The notes: generated by a model from the sequence alone, not told the origin. A stretch of DNA of 64,000 nucleotides from Pantoea sp. 18069 (GCF_902706035.1 NZ_CACSJA010000022.1:32237-96236), one strand, 5' to 3'; shown: positions 8,672 through 17,534, counted from the first letter of the stretch. A program made the numbers and translations.

Positions 8672-9472
8672 TCAGAACATCCCCCGCAGCGACGCAAAGC
8701 GTACCGCCTGGGCCCGGGTGCGCACCTGGAGCTTGCGGTAGATGTTCTTGATATGGGTGTTCACGGTCATGCTGCTGATGGCCAGCCGCACGCCGATCTC
8801 CACGCTGGTATAGCCCCCGGCCACCATGCGCAGCACTTCACGCTCGCGCGCGGACAGGCGCTCGGCCTCGTCGGGCTGGCGCCGGCGCACTTCCTCGACC
8901 GCGGTCTTGTCGAAGCGCTGCAGCAGGCGGCGCGCGAGATTGGGCGTGATCGATGCCCCGCCGTTGGCCACCTGCAGCACCGCCATCGGGTAGTCGCCAA
9001 ACCATGAATTCTTGATCAGGTAGCCGGTGGCGCCGAGCTCGAACGCGCGCAGCACCAGGTCATCGCTTTCCATGATGGACACCACCACGGCCTCGGCCGA
9101 AGGATGGACGGTCTTCATGAAATCGATCAGGTCCAGCCCTTCGCCATCGCCCAGGTGCATGTCGACCAGCATCACGTCGAAAGCGTGCTGGCGGATGGCC
9201 TTGCGCCCTTCCTTGATGCTGCCGGCCTGCGCCACCACCAAGGTGCGCTCGTCGGCCATCAGCTCCTGCGCAATCACCATGCGGATATGTGCATCGTCAT
9301 CGACCAGCAGCACGCGCACCGGCTTGTCCACTTGTCCGATCAGAAAATTGGGCCAGATCCGGGCGCTCGGGTACGCGGGTATCTGGGGGAAGGAGTGCGG
9401 CTGCAGCGTGGGTGCGGCCGCCGTGCAGGCCGGGCTCTGGGCCTGCACTCCTGTAGGACTGTCGATGGGCAT
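8672..9472 (-). CDS. NarL/FixJ (LuxR-type) response regulator
   Basis: A 266-residue protein with a receiver domain at ~52-170 (acidic pair Asp58-Asp60, phosphoacceptor Asp104 in M-L-V-D-M-H-L, Ser132, Lys154 in Y-L-I-K). A LuxR-type helix-turn-helix at ~200-262 carries L-S-A-R-E-R-E-V-L-R and T-V-N-T-H-I-K-N-I-Y-R-K-L. The N-terminus has an unusual ~50-residue Pro/Ala-rich extension; the ATG used has AGAGGGAG in front. It is the cognate partner of the kinase downstream. The gene is divergent from the curlin-like operon across 665 bp, the same geometry as csgD and csgBAC in enterobacteria, so control of that operon is a plausible inference. Confidence 0.9.
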   Translation of the reverse strand: MPIDSPTGVQAQSPACTAAAPTLQPHSFPQIPAYPSARIWPNFLIGQVDKPVRVLLVDDDAHIRMVIAQELMADERTLVVAQAGSIKEGRKAIRQHAFDVMLVDMHLGDGEGLDLIDFMKTVHPSAEAVVVSIMESDDLVLRAFELGATGYLIKNSWFGDYPMAVLQVANGGASITPNLARRLLQRFDKTAVEEVRRRQPDEAERLSAREREVLRMVAGGYTSVEIGVRLAISSMTVNTHIKNIYRKLQVRTRAQAVRFASLRGMF

Positions 9473-10137
9473 GAGAAATACTCCCTCTACAGAAACAAGC
9501 GTCTAGTGCTTACAGGGACAGCTTTGGCGTCGAATGAATCGGGCACGAAATGATGATGAAACAAATATCTACATTTAATTCCATAAAAATACATTAATTA
9601 CAAAATTTACCTTTAGTTACTAATTAACAAGGGATGAATGACCGCTTGCTGTAACCCGTGCCGACAAACGGCACCCCGTGGCCTGCGGCGCAAGGCCCGC
9701 GGGCCTGGCTGCAAAACCCGGGAAATGCGGAGCTGCCACGGCGCGCCGGGGCGGCCGGGCGAGGCCTTGCTCCAGCCAGGAATCCGGGTTGAGAAAGCCC
9801 GCCGCAAACGGCGCCAAGCGAACGGCATGGCACCCTTGTGCTCGTTTCAATTTGCCAATGTTGCCTTGCTTGCACCTTGTTACTACCCCGTGGGTGGCGT
9901 TCCATGCAGTGGCCGCGGAGGCCGCGAGACGCTTGCAAGCAGTGGCATTTGGCCCGGCGCAGACGCTACAAATTGTTGCCGGCAGGCTACCGCCAACGGG
10001 CGATACAGCAAACCGGCACGGGCTTGCACAGTAGCTACTAGGCAAAGCGCAATGGCGCTGATTCTTGCGGGAACCAGCAGCGTTTTGTCCGTAACCGCCC
10101 GGGCGCTCCGCGCCGCCCTTGAAATGAAGGAACTGTC
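9473..10137. promoter_or_regulatory. 665-bp divergent intergenic region with AT-rich island
   Basis: This separates the divergent response-regulator gene and curlin-like operon. Roughly 9541-9640 is strikingly AT-rich in a GC-rich genome, with repeated TTAATTA/TAATTAA runs (ATTAATTA near 9593-9600 and TAATTAAC near 9621-9628 are roughly inverted). It can hold promoters both ways and sites for nucleoid proteins. The remaining ~500 bp returns to high GC. I do not see a clear sigma-70 or sigma-54 pair for the plus-strand operon and no convincing gene. Confidence 0.5.
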
Positions 10138-10602
10138 ATGAAAAAGCTTGCCATTCTCTCTCTGAGCCTGATTTCTGCGGGTGCATTTGCCTTCACCTTT
10201 CCCCAACCGCCACAGCCACCAACCCAGCCTTCCGGGCCGCAGATCAATGTCAACGCTCCGTCGGTCCAGGTCACATCGCTGTCGCATTCGGCGGTCATCA
10301 ACAGTGCCACCTGGGGTGGCGACGCTCGCCAGAACCTGGCCAGCAACAGCGGCAACGTGAACATCAACGCCAACTCGGTGCAGGTGGCACAGGCTCGCAG
10401 CAGCGCCATCATCAACACGGCCAGCGGCAGCGGTGCCAAAGCCACGCAGAGCCTGGCGACCAACCTGGGCCACGTCAACGTGAACGGAGCGCAGCTGCAA
10501 CTGGTCGCAGCCAAGCGCTCGTTCATCAGCAACAGCGCCTATGGCAATTCGAGCGCCGTGCAGAACCTGTCGACCAACAACGGCTGCCAGACTTGCAACT
10601 GA
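10138..10602 (+). CDS. secreted curlin/HfaA-like three-repeat fibre subunit candidate
   Basis: The 154-residue protein has a signal peptide (1-18, ending A-F-A), a short Pro/Gln linker (21-34) and three tandem repeats of 38-39 residues at 36-73, 74-112 and 113-150. Each follows [IV]-N-[VI]-N ... V-Q-V/L-Q-L ... S-x-[AF]-I-x-N-x-A ... Q-x-L-x-[ST]-N-x-G. The regular Ser/Gln/Asn spacing is the hallmark of curlin-type amyloid subunits (CsgA/B, HfaA). It ends in C-Q-T-C-N. Codon start ATG is preceded by AAGGAAC. A CsgG-like lipoprotein is encoded two genes downstream, which supports secretion as an amyloid-like fibre. The repeat pattern is seen directly; amyloid formation is inferred. Confidence 0.75.
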   Translation: MKKLAILSLSLISAGAFAFTFPQPPQPPTQPSGPQINVNAPSVQVTSLSHSAVINSATWGGDARQNLASNSGNVNINANSVQVAQARSSAIINTASGSGAKATQSLATNLGHVNVNGAQLQLVAAKRSFISNSAYGNSSAVQNLSTNNGCQTCN

Positions 10603-10631
10603 TGCTGGTCTGACCGGGTTGCCCGCAGCCC

Positions 10632-10678
10632 AGGCCGGTGCTTGCACGCTGCATGTGCGGCGTCAACGCCGGCCTTTT
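10632..10678 (+). terminator. intrinsic terminator/attenuator after the curlin-like gene
   Basis: GGCCGG (10633-10638) pairs with CCGGCC (10669-10674), followed by TTTT (10675-10678). A smaller inner stem, GCAC (10644-10647) with GTGC (10655-10658), can form in the loop. It ends 20 bp before the next start codon, so it would allow high expression of the subunit gene with partial read-through to the assembly genes. Confidence 0.55.
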
Positions 10679-10697
10679 CACCGAATGGAGGCTTGCC

Positions 10698-11123
10698 ATG
10701 ACATTTCCCACCATCGCCGTGACCGCACGCATTTCCTGGGGCCTGCTGCTGCTCGCAGCCATTGCGGCCCCCGCTGCTGCCGCTCCTGGAGAAGACCCGC
10801 TGGTACTGACCACGCCGGTCGAACATCTCAGCATGCCCTGGGCCCCCGCAGCGCCCTCCAAGGGCCTGGAGACCGAGGACGGCATTCCCTCTGCGATCCA
10901 GGCCAAGGTCGCGCGCTACCTGGCGAAATCCATGTCTGCCAATGCCGAGGGCATCCAGACCGATGCCGATGCGATCACCACGAACGCCACCCAGGGCCTG
11001 CGCCGCTCCTGCACGCAGGAGATTGCAAGCAACACCGACGCCGCAGCCGGCAGGTACGGCCCGAACACCAGCCCCGCACAGATCGTGGTGCTGCGCGGCG
11101 ACCTGATCAACGCCTGCCGCTGA
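10698..11123 (+). CDS. small exported protein of the curlin-like cluster (unknown function)
   Basis: A 141-residue protein starting at an ATG preceded by GGAGG. The signal peptide spans 1-29 (A-A-A before A-P). The mature part has two cysteines only, Cys105 (R-R-S-C) and Cys140 next to the last residue, consistent with one disulfide. I do not recognise a family. Position between a curlin-like subunit and a CsgG-like secretion lipoprotein suggests an accessory or minor-subunit role such as those of CsgE, CsgF or HfaD, but no sequence similarity to these is evident by eye. Confidence 0.75.
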   Translation: MTFPTIAVTARISWGLLLLAAIAAPAAAAPGEDPLVLTTPVEHLSMPWAPAAPSKGLETEDGIPSAIQAKVARYLAKSMSANAEGIQTDADAITTNATQGLRRSCTQEIASNTDAAAGRYGPNTSPAQIVVLRGDLINACR

Positions 11124-11222
11124 CCCGCGCCCACGGCCGCCCCCGGGCCTGGAGCACATCCAGCCGACAAGAACCCCCTCATGCCACGGCATCGATCTGC
11201 CTGCCCTTTGCGGAGCTGCACC

Positions 11223-12950
11223 ATGGACCATCCCGACCGCTTTCGGCACGACGTGCCGTCCTCACGCCCGCATGCTGCGCGCAGTCGCCGCGGGCCAGGC
11301 CTGCTGGCCGCCGCGCTGGGCCTGAGCGCCCTGCTCGCAGGCTGCACAGCGCCGCTGAACGCCAGGAAGGACGCCGTATTCCAGAGCTATGGCTATGCGG
11401 AAAACCGGCCCACGGTGCGGCCCGTGCGCTCGATATCGAGCTTCTCGGACTCGCTGATGTGCATGGACCGCCTGCTGCGCGAAACCGGCATGCCGACCAT
11501 CCTGATCACCAGCAAGCAGTTGCCCGACTACTCGGGGCGCGTGGCCGTCGCGACCAAGGAAATGGTGATCACCGCGCTCTCGCAGATGTCGCGGCTGAGC
11601 AATGCGTTTCGCTACGTCGACTATGAAGTCGATATCGCGCGCCAGGACACGGTGCAGAACCTGACCACCATCCTGCTCAACAACAACCAGATGCAGCTCC
11701 AGCGGCCCGCACTCTATATCTCGGGCGCGATCTCCTTTGTCGACCAGAACGTGCTGCGCAACGATTTCGACGTCGGCACCTCGGCCAGCCGGCTCGAAAC
11801 CGGCTACAGCCGCAACCGCAACGCCACCGTCATCGGACTGGAAATGCACCTCGGCGAGTTCCGCAACCGCACCCTCATTCCCGGGCTGGACTCGGCCAAC
11901 GAGGTGATCATAGGCAATGGCGGCCAGGGCCTGGACCTGGCGGGCCGCATCGGCAGCTATGGCGTGCAGTTCACCGTCGGGCGCGACTATGCCCAGGGCT
12001 CGGGCCCGGCCGTGCGCACGCTCGTCGAGCTGGGCATGATAGAGCTGCTGGGCAAATGGGCGCGCGTGCCCTACTGGCAATGCCTGACGCTGGAGCAGAC
12101 CCATCCCGACTTCCAGCGCCAGCTGCGCGACTGGTACGAGGAGTCGGGCCCCGACGCGCGCCAGCAGCTGGTGCAGCGCTCGCTGATCCGCAAAGGCTAT
12201 CTGCCGCTGTCCTCGCAGGTGCTGAGCCCGCAAAGCGGCGCACTGCGCACCGCGCTCGCGCGCTTCCAGGCCGACCAGGGCATGGTCGTCACGGGCGTCA
12301 CGGACTTCAGCACCTATGAGCGCGCGCTCAGCGGCTTTGTCGGCGTGGGTCCCGACGGCAAGCTCACCCGCATCGGCTGGGCCAGCGCGAATGGGCGCAG
12401 TCTCGCACTGCCCGGGCAGGCAGGCGCGGGTGGCGCGGGCCTGGCGGTCGCCGAGCGCATGATCGACATGCAGATCGAGAACATCTCGCTCGACCGCTCG
12501 ACGTTCGAGGTCGGCGAGCAGATCTTCGTGTCGGCCACCGTTTCGCGCACTTCCTTCATGAGCTGCTACATGTCCAGCGCCCAGGGCACCGTGATCCGCC
12601 TGCTGCCGAACAGCACCAACCCCTCGGGCTGGGTGTCGGCCAACCAGGCCGTGCGCATTCCCGACTGGATGAGCCCGTATCCCGGCTTCCTGATGGACGC
12701 CGGCAGCCCGGGCAGCGAAGGCGTGGCCTGCTATGCCACGGGCAATGACATCGGCAAACAATTGCCCGCGGCGTTCCAGGTCGCGCCCTTCCAGCCCATG
12801 GCCGGCATCCGCACGCTCGATGACGTGACCGCCGCCATGCAAAAGGCTGCGGGTGCCGATGGCTTCAGTACCCAGCGCCTGATGTGGCAGGTCGTGCCGC
12901 GCCGCGCTGCGCCTGCCGGCGTGCCGCCTGCTGCGCCTGCCGCACGGTGA
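11223..12950 (+). CDS. CsgG/HfaB-like secretion lipoprotein with peptidoglycan-binding and DUF4384-like domains
   Basis: The 575-residue product starts at an ATG with GGAG upstream; a lipoprotein signal ends L-L-A-G-C with acyl-acceptor Cys41. Residues ~60-285 resemble CsgG/HfaB, including A-L-Y-I-S-G-A-I-S-F (about 162-171) and the late motif V-R-T-L-V-E-L-G-M-I-E-L-L. CsgG-type proteins form the outer membrane pore that exports curlins. Residues ~317-365 match a PG_binding_1 fold (R-K-G-Y-L ... A-L-x-R-F-Q-x-D-Q-G-M-x-V-T-G). Residues ~412-510 resemble DUF4384 (F-x-V-G-E-Q-I-F-V-S-A ... V-I-R-L-L-P-N). Ordinary CsgG is ~260-280 residues, so this is a multidomain relative. CsgG homology is by motif reading and needs a profile search. 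Confidence 0.7.
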   Translation: MDHPDRFRHDVPSSRPHAARSRRGPGLLAAALGLSALLAGCTAPLNARKDAVFQSYGYAENRPTVRPVRSISSFSDSLMCMDRLLRETGMPTILITSKQLPDYSGRVAVATKEMVITALSQMSRLSNAFRYVDYEVDIARQDTVQNLTTILLNNNQMQLQRPALYISGAISFVDQNVLRNDFDVGTSASRLETGYSRNRNATVIGLEMHLGEFRNRTLIPGLDSANEVIIGNGGQGLDLAGRIGSYGVQFTVGRDYAQGSGPAVRTLVELGMIELLGKWARVPYWQCLTLEQTHPDFQRQLRDWYEESGPDARQQLVQRSLIRKGYLPLSSQVLSPQSGALRTALARFQADQGMVVTGVTDFSTYERALSGFVGVGPDGKLTRIGWASANGRSLALPGQAGAGGAGLAVAERMIDMQIENISLDRSTFEVGEQIFVSATVSRTSFMSCYMSSAQGTVIRLLPNSTNPSGWVSANQAVRIPDWMSPYPGFLMDAGSPGSEGVACYATGNDIGKQLPAAFQVAPFQPMAGIRTLDDVTAAMQKAAGADGFSTQRLMWQVVPRRAAPAGVPPAAPAAR

Positions 12951-12955
12951 GCCCC

Positions 12956-14101
12956 ATGCCCACGCCAAGCACACGCACCCACCGCAGGAGCTGGGCAGGA
13001 GGGGGCCTGGCCCTGGCCCTGGGCCTGCAGTTCTGGGGACCGGCGATGGCACTGGCCACGGGTCCGCTGTCCGCGGAGCAGCCATCGCTGCGCACCTCCG
13101 CGCCCTCGCAGCTCGCCAAGCCGCCCGCCATCGACCCCGCCCGGATGCAGCCCGACACGCCCGCGGTCAGCGGCGCCGGCCCCCGGCAGCAGCGCCAGGC
13201 CCAGGCGCTCAAGCAGTTGCGTGCCCAGGCGGACGATACCGCGCCGCGCAAGGGCCCGCCCGCCGCCCGCCAGGCCGCGCAGCGCGACGCCGCCTGGCTG
13301 CTGGGCCTGCTGTCCCTGCATGGCACGGGTACTGCGCACGACCCGGCAGCCGCACGCCAGTGGTTTGCGCGCGCCCAGGCACTGGGCCATCCGCTCGCGG
13401 CAGCCGGGCTGGCCTGGTGTGCGATCGACGGCTGCGGTGGCCCGCCCCAGCCGGGTGCGGCCGCGCCCTGGATCGCGCAGTTGCGCCGCAGCGACCCCGC
13501 ACGCGCGGACTACCTCGATTGGCTGCGCGGGCAGCAGCTCGCGCCCTTGCAGGACACAGACCGCGCCGCCCCTGCGCGCATGGCCGCAAACCGGCTGCTC
13601 GCGCGCGCCGCCGCGGGGGGCAACCCCGCGGCCCAGGTCGAATACGGACTCGCACTGCTGGAGAATGGCCAGCGCGAGGCCGCCCTGCTGCAGTTTCGCC
13701 AGGCTGCAGCGCGCTCGCCAGCCGCAGCGGCCAACGCCGAGTGGCTGCAGATGACCTCGGCCAGCAAGCCGGCCGATCGCAACGTCGAACAAAGCGCCCA
13801 ATGGCTGGCCGAAGCCAAGCGCTACCACCGCGGCGAGGGAGTCCCCGCCAACTACACCGAAGCCCTGCGGCTGTACCAGCGTGCGGCCAACGCCGGCAAT
13901 GCCGAGGCACGGCGCATGCTGCAAACGATTTATTCACGCCCCGGGCCCGTGGGCGGCATCGATATCCCCTGGATGCAGCAGCTCGCGCGCCTGAACCTCG
14001 ACGCGCTGGGCCAGGCCGTGCCCGGCACCCTGGCAAGCGTGCACGCGTTCGCGCGCGACCCTACGCCCTTGTATGACCTGGTGCCGGCGCAGTGGCGATA
14101 A
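12956..14101 (+). CDS. exported Sel1-repeat (TPR-like) protein
   Basis: A 381-residue protein beginning 5 bp after the stop of the CsgG-like gene, hence translationally linked. The N-terminus has basic residues, a hydrophobic stretch at ~17-33 and A-M-A, a probable signal peptide. Sel1-like helical repeats are seen around 107-150 (L-L-G-L-L-S-L-H-G-T-G-T ... A-A-A-R-Q-W-F-A-R-A) and 280-320 (Y-H-R-G-E-G-V-P-A-N-Y-T-E-A-L-R-L-Y-Q). Such repeats mediate protein contacts in envelope assembly. It likely serves as a periplasmic scaffold for the curlin-like system. The stop is 6 bp from the convergent HDOD gene. Confidence 0.75.
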   Translation: MPTPSTRTHRRSWAGGGLALALGLQFWGPAMALATGPLSAEQPSLRTSAPSQLAKPPAIDPARMQPDTPAVSGAGPRQQRQAQALKQLRAQADDTAPRKGPPAARQAAQRDAAWLLGLLSLHGTGTAHDPAAARQWFARAQALGHPLAAAGLAWCAIDGCGGPPQPGAAAPWIAQLRRSDPARADYLDWLRGQQLAPLQDTDRAAPARMAANRLLARAAAGGNPAAQVEYGLALLENGQREAALLQFRQAAARSPAAAANAEWLQMTSASKPADRNVEQSAQWLAEAKRYHRGEGVPANYTEALRLYQRAANAGNAEARRMLQTIYSRPGPVGGIDIPWMQQLARLNLDALGQAVPGTLASVHAFARDPTPLYDLVPAQWR

Positions 14102-14106
14102 GCGGC

Positions 14107-14931
14107 TCAGTCCGCGCCCGTCTGACTTCCCGGCCGTGACCAGTCGATGGGCTCCTGCTGCAGCACCATGTCGATGTCCAGGCCCAGCGCCAGGCCCACT
14201 TCGCTGGGGAAAAGCACGGCGAGTTCACGCTCGCCCAGTGCCGCCTGCGCGGCGCGCACGCGCCACACGGCCAGGTGCAGCAGCCCCGCGAGCGGCTCGC
14301 TGGCATCGCCGTTGAGCGGTCGCTGCATCTGCTCCAGGCCATCGACCATCGCCGACGGAAACTGCCAGTGCCGCGCCAGCGCGGCCGTCACCTGCGGGTA
14401 GGCAAAGCCCCAGGCGATCTGCTGCTGGCGCGCGCGTTCGAGCGCCAGGGGGGCACTGCGAAGATTGAGCGCGGCCGCGCGCTGCGGCGCACGCAGGTGT
14501 ATCACCCACTCGCCCAGGCCATGCACCAATCCAGCGGCATAGGCGTGGGAAGGGTTGTAGCGCACCATGGTCGCCAGCGACCGGGCCAGCCGCGCGGTCT
14601 GCAGGCTATAGCGCCAGAACGCCGGCAGATCGATACCCGGCACGGCGCGCGCGTCGCCGCCCGTGCGTGCCGCGCCGACCAGTGCCTGCAGGCGCTGCGG
14701 CGCGAGCACCACCAGCGCTTCGGCAATGCCGCCGATGCGGCCCGACAGCTGATACAGCGGCGCATTGGCCTGCGCCAGCAACTGCGCCGTCAGCGCCGGA
14801 TCGGCCGCAAACAGCTGGGCCAGGCGGCCCAGGCTGGTCGCGGGCGCAGCCAGTTCGGCGCTGAGCAGCGCCACTGCGCGCGGCCTGCTTGGCAGGCAAA
14901 CGGGCGCGGCCAGCAGGTCCGACAAATCCAT
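14107..14931 (-). CDS. HDOD domain protein
   Basis: The 274-residue protein is almost wholly an HDOD domain, a catalytically inactive relative of HD phosphohydrolases found in signalling proteins. Typical features are P-A-L-T-A-Q-L-L-x-x-A-N, G-G-I-A-E-A-L-V-V-L, F-W-R-Y-S-L and A-Y-A-A-G-L-V-H-G-L-G-E. No extra GGDEF, EAL or kinase domain is attached. HDOD proteins act in motility, biofilm or stress signalling; the target cannot be inferred. It is convergent with the Sel1 gene and 90 bp from tex on the same strand. Confidence 0.82.
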   Translation of the reverse strand: MDLSDLLAAPVCLPSRPRAVALLSAELAAPATSLGRLAQLFAADPALTAQLLAQANAPLYQLSGRIGGIAEALVVLAPQRLQALVGAARTGGDARAVPGIDLPAFWRYSLQTARLARSLATMVRYNPSHAYAAGLVHGLGEWVIHLRAPQRAAALNLRSAPLALERARQQQIAWGFAYPQVTAALARHWQFPSAMVDGLEQMQRPLNGDASEPLAGLLHLAVWRVRAAQAALGERELAVLFPSEVGLALGLDIDMVLQQEPIDWSRPGSQTGAD

Positions 14932-15021
14932 GGCGTGGCAGCCCTCTTGATGGCATGGGAACGTGGGAGGCCATTATGGCCAGGCCCGGCGAAAGCCGCG
15001 CCTGGGGGCCCACCATTTAGG

Positions 15022-17376
15022 CTACTTGTTGCGTCCGGGCTGGAGCTTGGCGAATGCCGAAGCCATCGCGCTTTGCGCCACCGGTTCATTGCGCCGGGGT
15101 GCGGCCGCATAGCCGCGGCCCGCGCCTTCGAAGCGGTTGTCGCGCGGGCCGTCGCGCCGCGCGGGCGCCGCGTCGAGCTTCATCGTCAGACTGATGCGCT
15201 TGCGCGCCACGTCGACTTCAAGGACCTTGACCTTGACGATCTGGCCGGTCTTGACGACTTCGCGCGCATCGGTGATGTACTTGTGGCTCATCTGGCTCAC
15301 ATGCACCAGGCCGTCCTGGTGCACGCCCAGGTCGACGAAGGCGCCGAACTGCGCGACGTTGCTCACCGTGCCTTCGAGCGTCATGCCTTCCTTGAGGTCC
15401 TTGATGTCGTCTACGCCGTCGTTGAAGCGCGCGACGACGAAGTCCGGGCGCGGATCACGCCCCGGCTTCTCGAGCTCGCCCAGGATGTCGCGCACCGTGA
15501 TCACGCCGAACTGCGGGTTGGCGAACAGCTCGGGCTTGAGCGTCTTGAGCATGTCGGCGCGGCCCATCAGCTCGGCCACGGGCTTGCCGGTGGTGGCAAT
15601 GATGCTTTCCACCACGGGATAGGTTTCGGGGTGCACGCCGGTCATGTCCAGCGGATTGTCGCCGCCGCGTATGCGCAGAAAGCCCGCGCTTTGCTCGAAG
15701 GTCTTGGCGCCCAGGCCGCTGACTTCCATCAGTTGCTTGCGGCTCCTGAAGCTGCCGTTGGCATCGCGCCAGCGCACGACCGACTTGGCCACGCTGCCCG
15801 ACAGGCCCGAGACGCGCGCGAGCAGCGGCGCGCTCGCGGTGTTCAGGTCCACGCCCACGGAGTTCACGCAGTCCTCGACCACGGTGTCGAGCGTGCGCGC
15901 GAGCTCGCTCTGGTTCACGTCGTGCTGGTACTGGCCCACGCCTATGCTTTTCGGGTCTATCTTCACGAGTTCGGCCAGCGGGTCCTGCAGGCGCCGCGCA
16001 ATGCTGGCCGCGCCGCGCAGGCTCACATCGACATCGGGCATTTCCTGAGAGGCGAATTCACTGGCCGAATAGACCGAGGCCCCGGCTTCGCTGACCACGA
16101 CCTTCTGGATGCTTTGCTCGACCTTGGCCATCAGCTTGATGAGTTCGCCCGCGAGCTTGTCGGTTTCGCGGCTGGCCGTGCCGTTGCCGATGGCGATCAG
16201 GTTCACGCCATGCTTTTCGCAGAGCCTGGCCAGCGTGTGCAGCGCGCCGTCCCAGTCCCTGCGCGGCTCGTGCGGGAACACGGTGGCGGTGTCGACCAGC
16301 TTGCCGTTGGCATCGACCACGGCCACCTTGACGCCGGTGCGAATGCCCGGGTCCAGGCCCATGACGGTGCGCGCGCCCGCGGGCGCGGCCAGCAGCAGAT
16401 CGCGCAGGTTGTCGCCAAACACCTTGATCGCGACCTTCTCGGCATCTTCGCGCAGGCGCGAGAACAGGTCGCGCTCGGTCGACAGGCTGAGCTTCACGCG
16501 CCAGGTCCAGGCCACGCATTTGCGCAGCAGGTCGTCGGCCGCGCGCTTGGCGTGGCTCCAGCCCAGGTGCAGCGCGATGCGGCCTTCGGCCAGGCTGGGC
16601 TGGCCGGGCTCGGGCTCCACGGGCAGCACCAGCTTGGCTTCGAGGATTTCCAGCGCCCGGCCGCGAAACACCGCCAGCGCGCGGTGCGAAGGCACGCGGC
16701 CTATGGGCTCGTCGTATTCAAAATAGTCACGGAATTTCGCGACCTCGGGGTCGTTCTCGTTCTTGGCCTCGACCTTCTTGCTGCGCAGCAGCCCCTCTTC
16801 CCAGAGCCATTCGCGCAGCGCCTGCACCAGCACCGCATCTTCGGCCCAGCGCTCGGAAAGAATGTCGCGCACGCCGTCGAGCACCGCCAGCGTGTGGGAA
16901 AAATCGGGTCCGGGCTTGCCGTCGTCGAGCAGCGTTGCGGGCCGGCAGTAGGCCTGGGCTTCGGCATGGGGGTCCAGCGTGGGGTCGGCAAACAGCTTGT
17001 CGGCCAGCGGTTCTATGCCGAATTCACGCGCGATCTGGCCCTTGGTGCGGCGCTTTTGCTTGAACGGCAGGTAGATGTCTTCGAGTTCCTGCTTGGTCGG
17101 CGCGGCGGCGATGGCCGCGCGCAGCGCGTCCGTGAGCTTGCCCTGCTCGTCGATGTTCTTGAGCACCGACACGCGCCGGTCTTCAAGTTCGCGCAGATAC
17201 GACAGCCTGGCTTCGAGCTCGCGCAACTGCACATCGTCGAGACCACCCGTGACCTCCTTGCGGTAGCGGGCGATGAAGGGCACGGTGGCACCGGAGTCCA
17301 GCAACTCGACGGCCGCGGTGACCTGCTGCTGGCTGACTTTGATTTCTGCGGCAATTTGCCCGATGATTTTTTGCAT
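15022..17376 (-). CDS. tex: Tex RNA-binding transcription accessory protein
   Basis: A full-length Tex of 784 residues. The N-terminal helical part leads to the YqgF-like RNase H fold (V-M-G-L-D-P-G-I-R-T-G-V-K-V-A-V-V-D), then helix-hairpin-helix motifs (V-G-V-D-L-N-T-A-S, L-x-x-V-S-G-L). A C-terminal S1 RNA-binding domain occupies ~640-715 (G-A-F-V-D-L-G-V-H-Q-D-G-L-V-H-V-S-Q-M-S). A basic Arg/Gly-rich tail follows. Tex is a conserved cytoplasmic protein linked to transcription and ribosome-associated processes. It is divergent from the DUF72 gene. Confidence 0.95.
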   Translation of the reverse strand: MQKIIGQIAAEIKVSQQQVTAAVELLDSGATVPFIARYRKEVTGGLDDVQLRELEARLSYLRELEDRRVSVLKNIDEQGKLTDALRAAIAAAPTKQELEDIYLPFKQKRRTKGQIAREFGIEPLADKLFADPTLDPHAEAQAYCRPATLLDDGKPGPDFSHTLAVLDGVRDILSERWAEDAVLVQALREWLWEEGLLRSKKVEAKNENDPEVAKFRDYFEYDEPIGRVPSHRALAVFRGRALEILEAKLVLPVEPEPGQPSLAEGRIALHLGWSHAKRAADDLLRKCVAWTWRVKLSLSTERDLFSRLREDAEKVAIKVFGDNLRDLLLAAPAGARTVMGLDPGIRTGVKVAVVDANGKLVDTATVFPHEPRRDWDGALHTLARLCEKHGVNLIAIGNGTASRETDKLAGELIKLMAKVEQSIQKVVVSEAGASVYSASEFASQEMPDVDVSLRGAASIARRLQDPLAELVKIDPKSIGVGQYQHDVNQSELARTLDTVVEDCVNSVGVDLNTASAPLLARVSGLSGSVAKSVVRWRDANGSFRSRKQLMEVSGLGAKTFEQSAGFLRIRGGDNPLDMTGVHPETYPVVESIIATTGKPVAELMGRADMLKTLKPELFANPQFGVITVRDILGELEKPGRDPRPDFVVARFNDGVDDIKDLKEGMTLEGTVSNVAQFGAFVDLGVHQDGLVHVSQMSHKYITDAREVVKTGQIVKVKVLEVDVARKRISLTMKLDAAPARRDGPRDNRFEGAGRGYAAAPRRNEPVAQSAMASAFAKLQPGRNK

Positions 17377-17534
17377 GCGCTACTCGCCCCACGGCGATGG
17401 ATCAAGGAAAGCGTTCAAGTGTGCCATACGGAAAGCGGCGCACAGAGAGTTACAGGTGGCGGGTGGCTCAACCCTGCGGCATCGAGGCATTCAACGGAAA
17501 ATGCAAGGCCGCGCCACTTCAGACCACTTTTCCG

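Noticed and set aside
9638..10141. Open frames in the region before the curlin-like gene
   Set aside because: No ribosome site, no recognisable protein pattern, several frames equally open, and one overlaps the true start at 10138.
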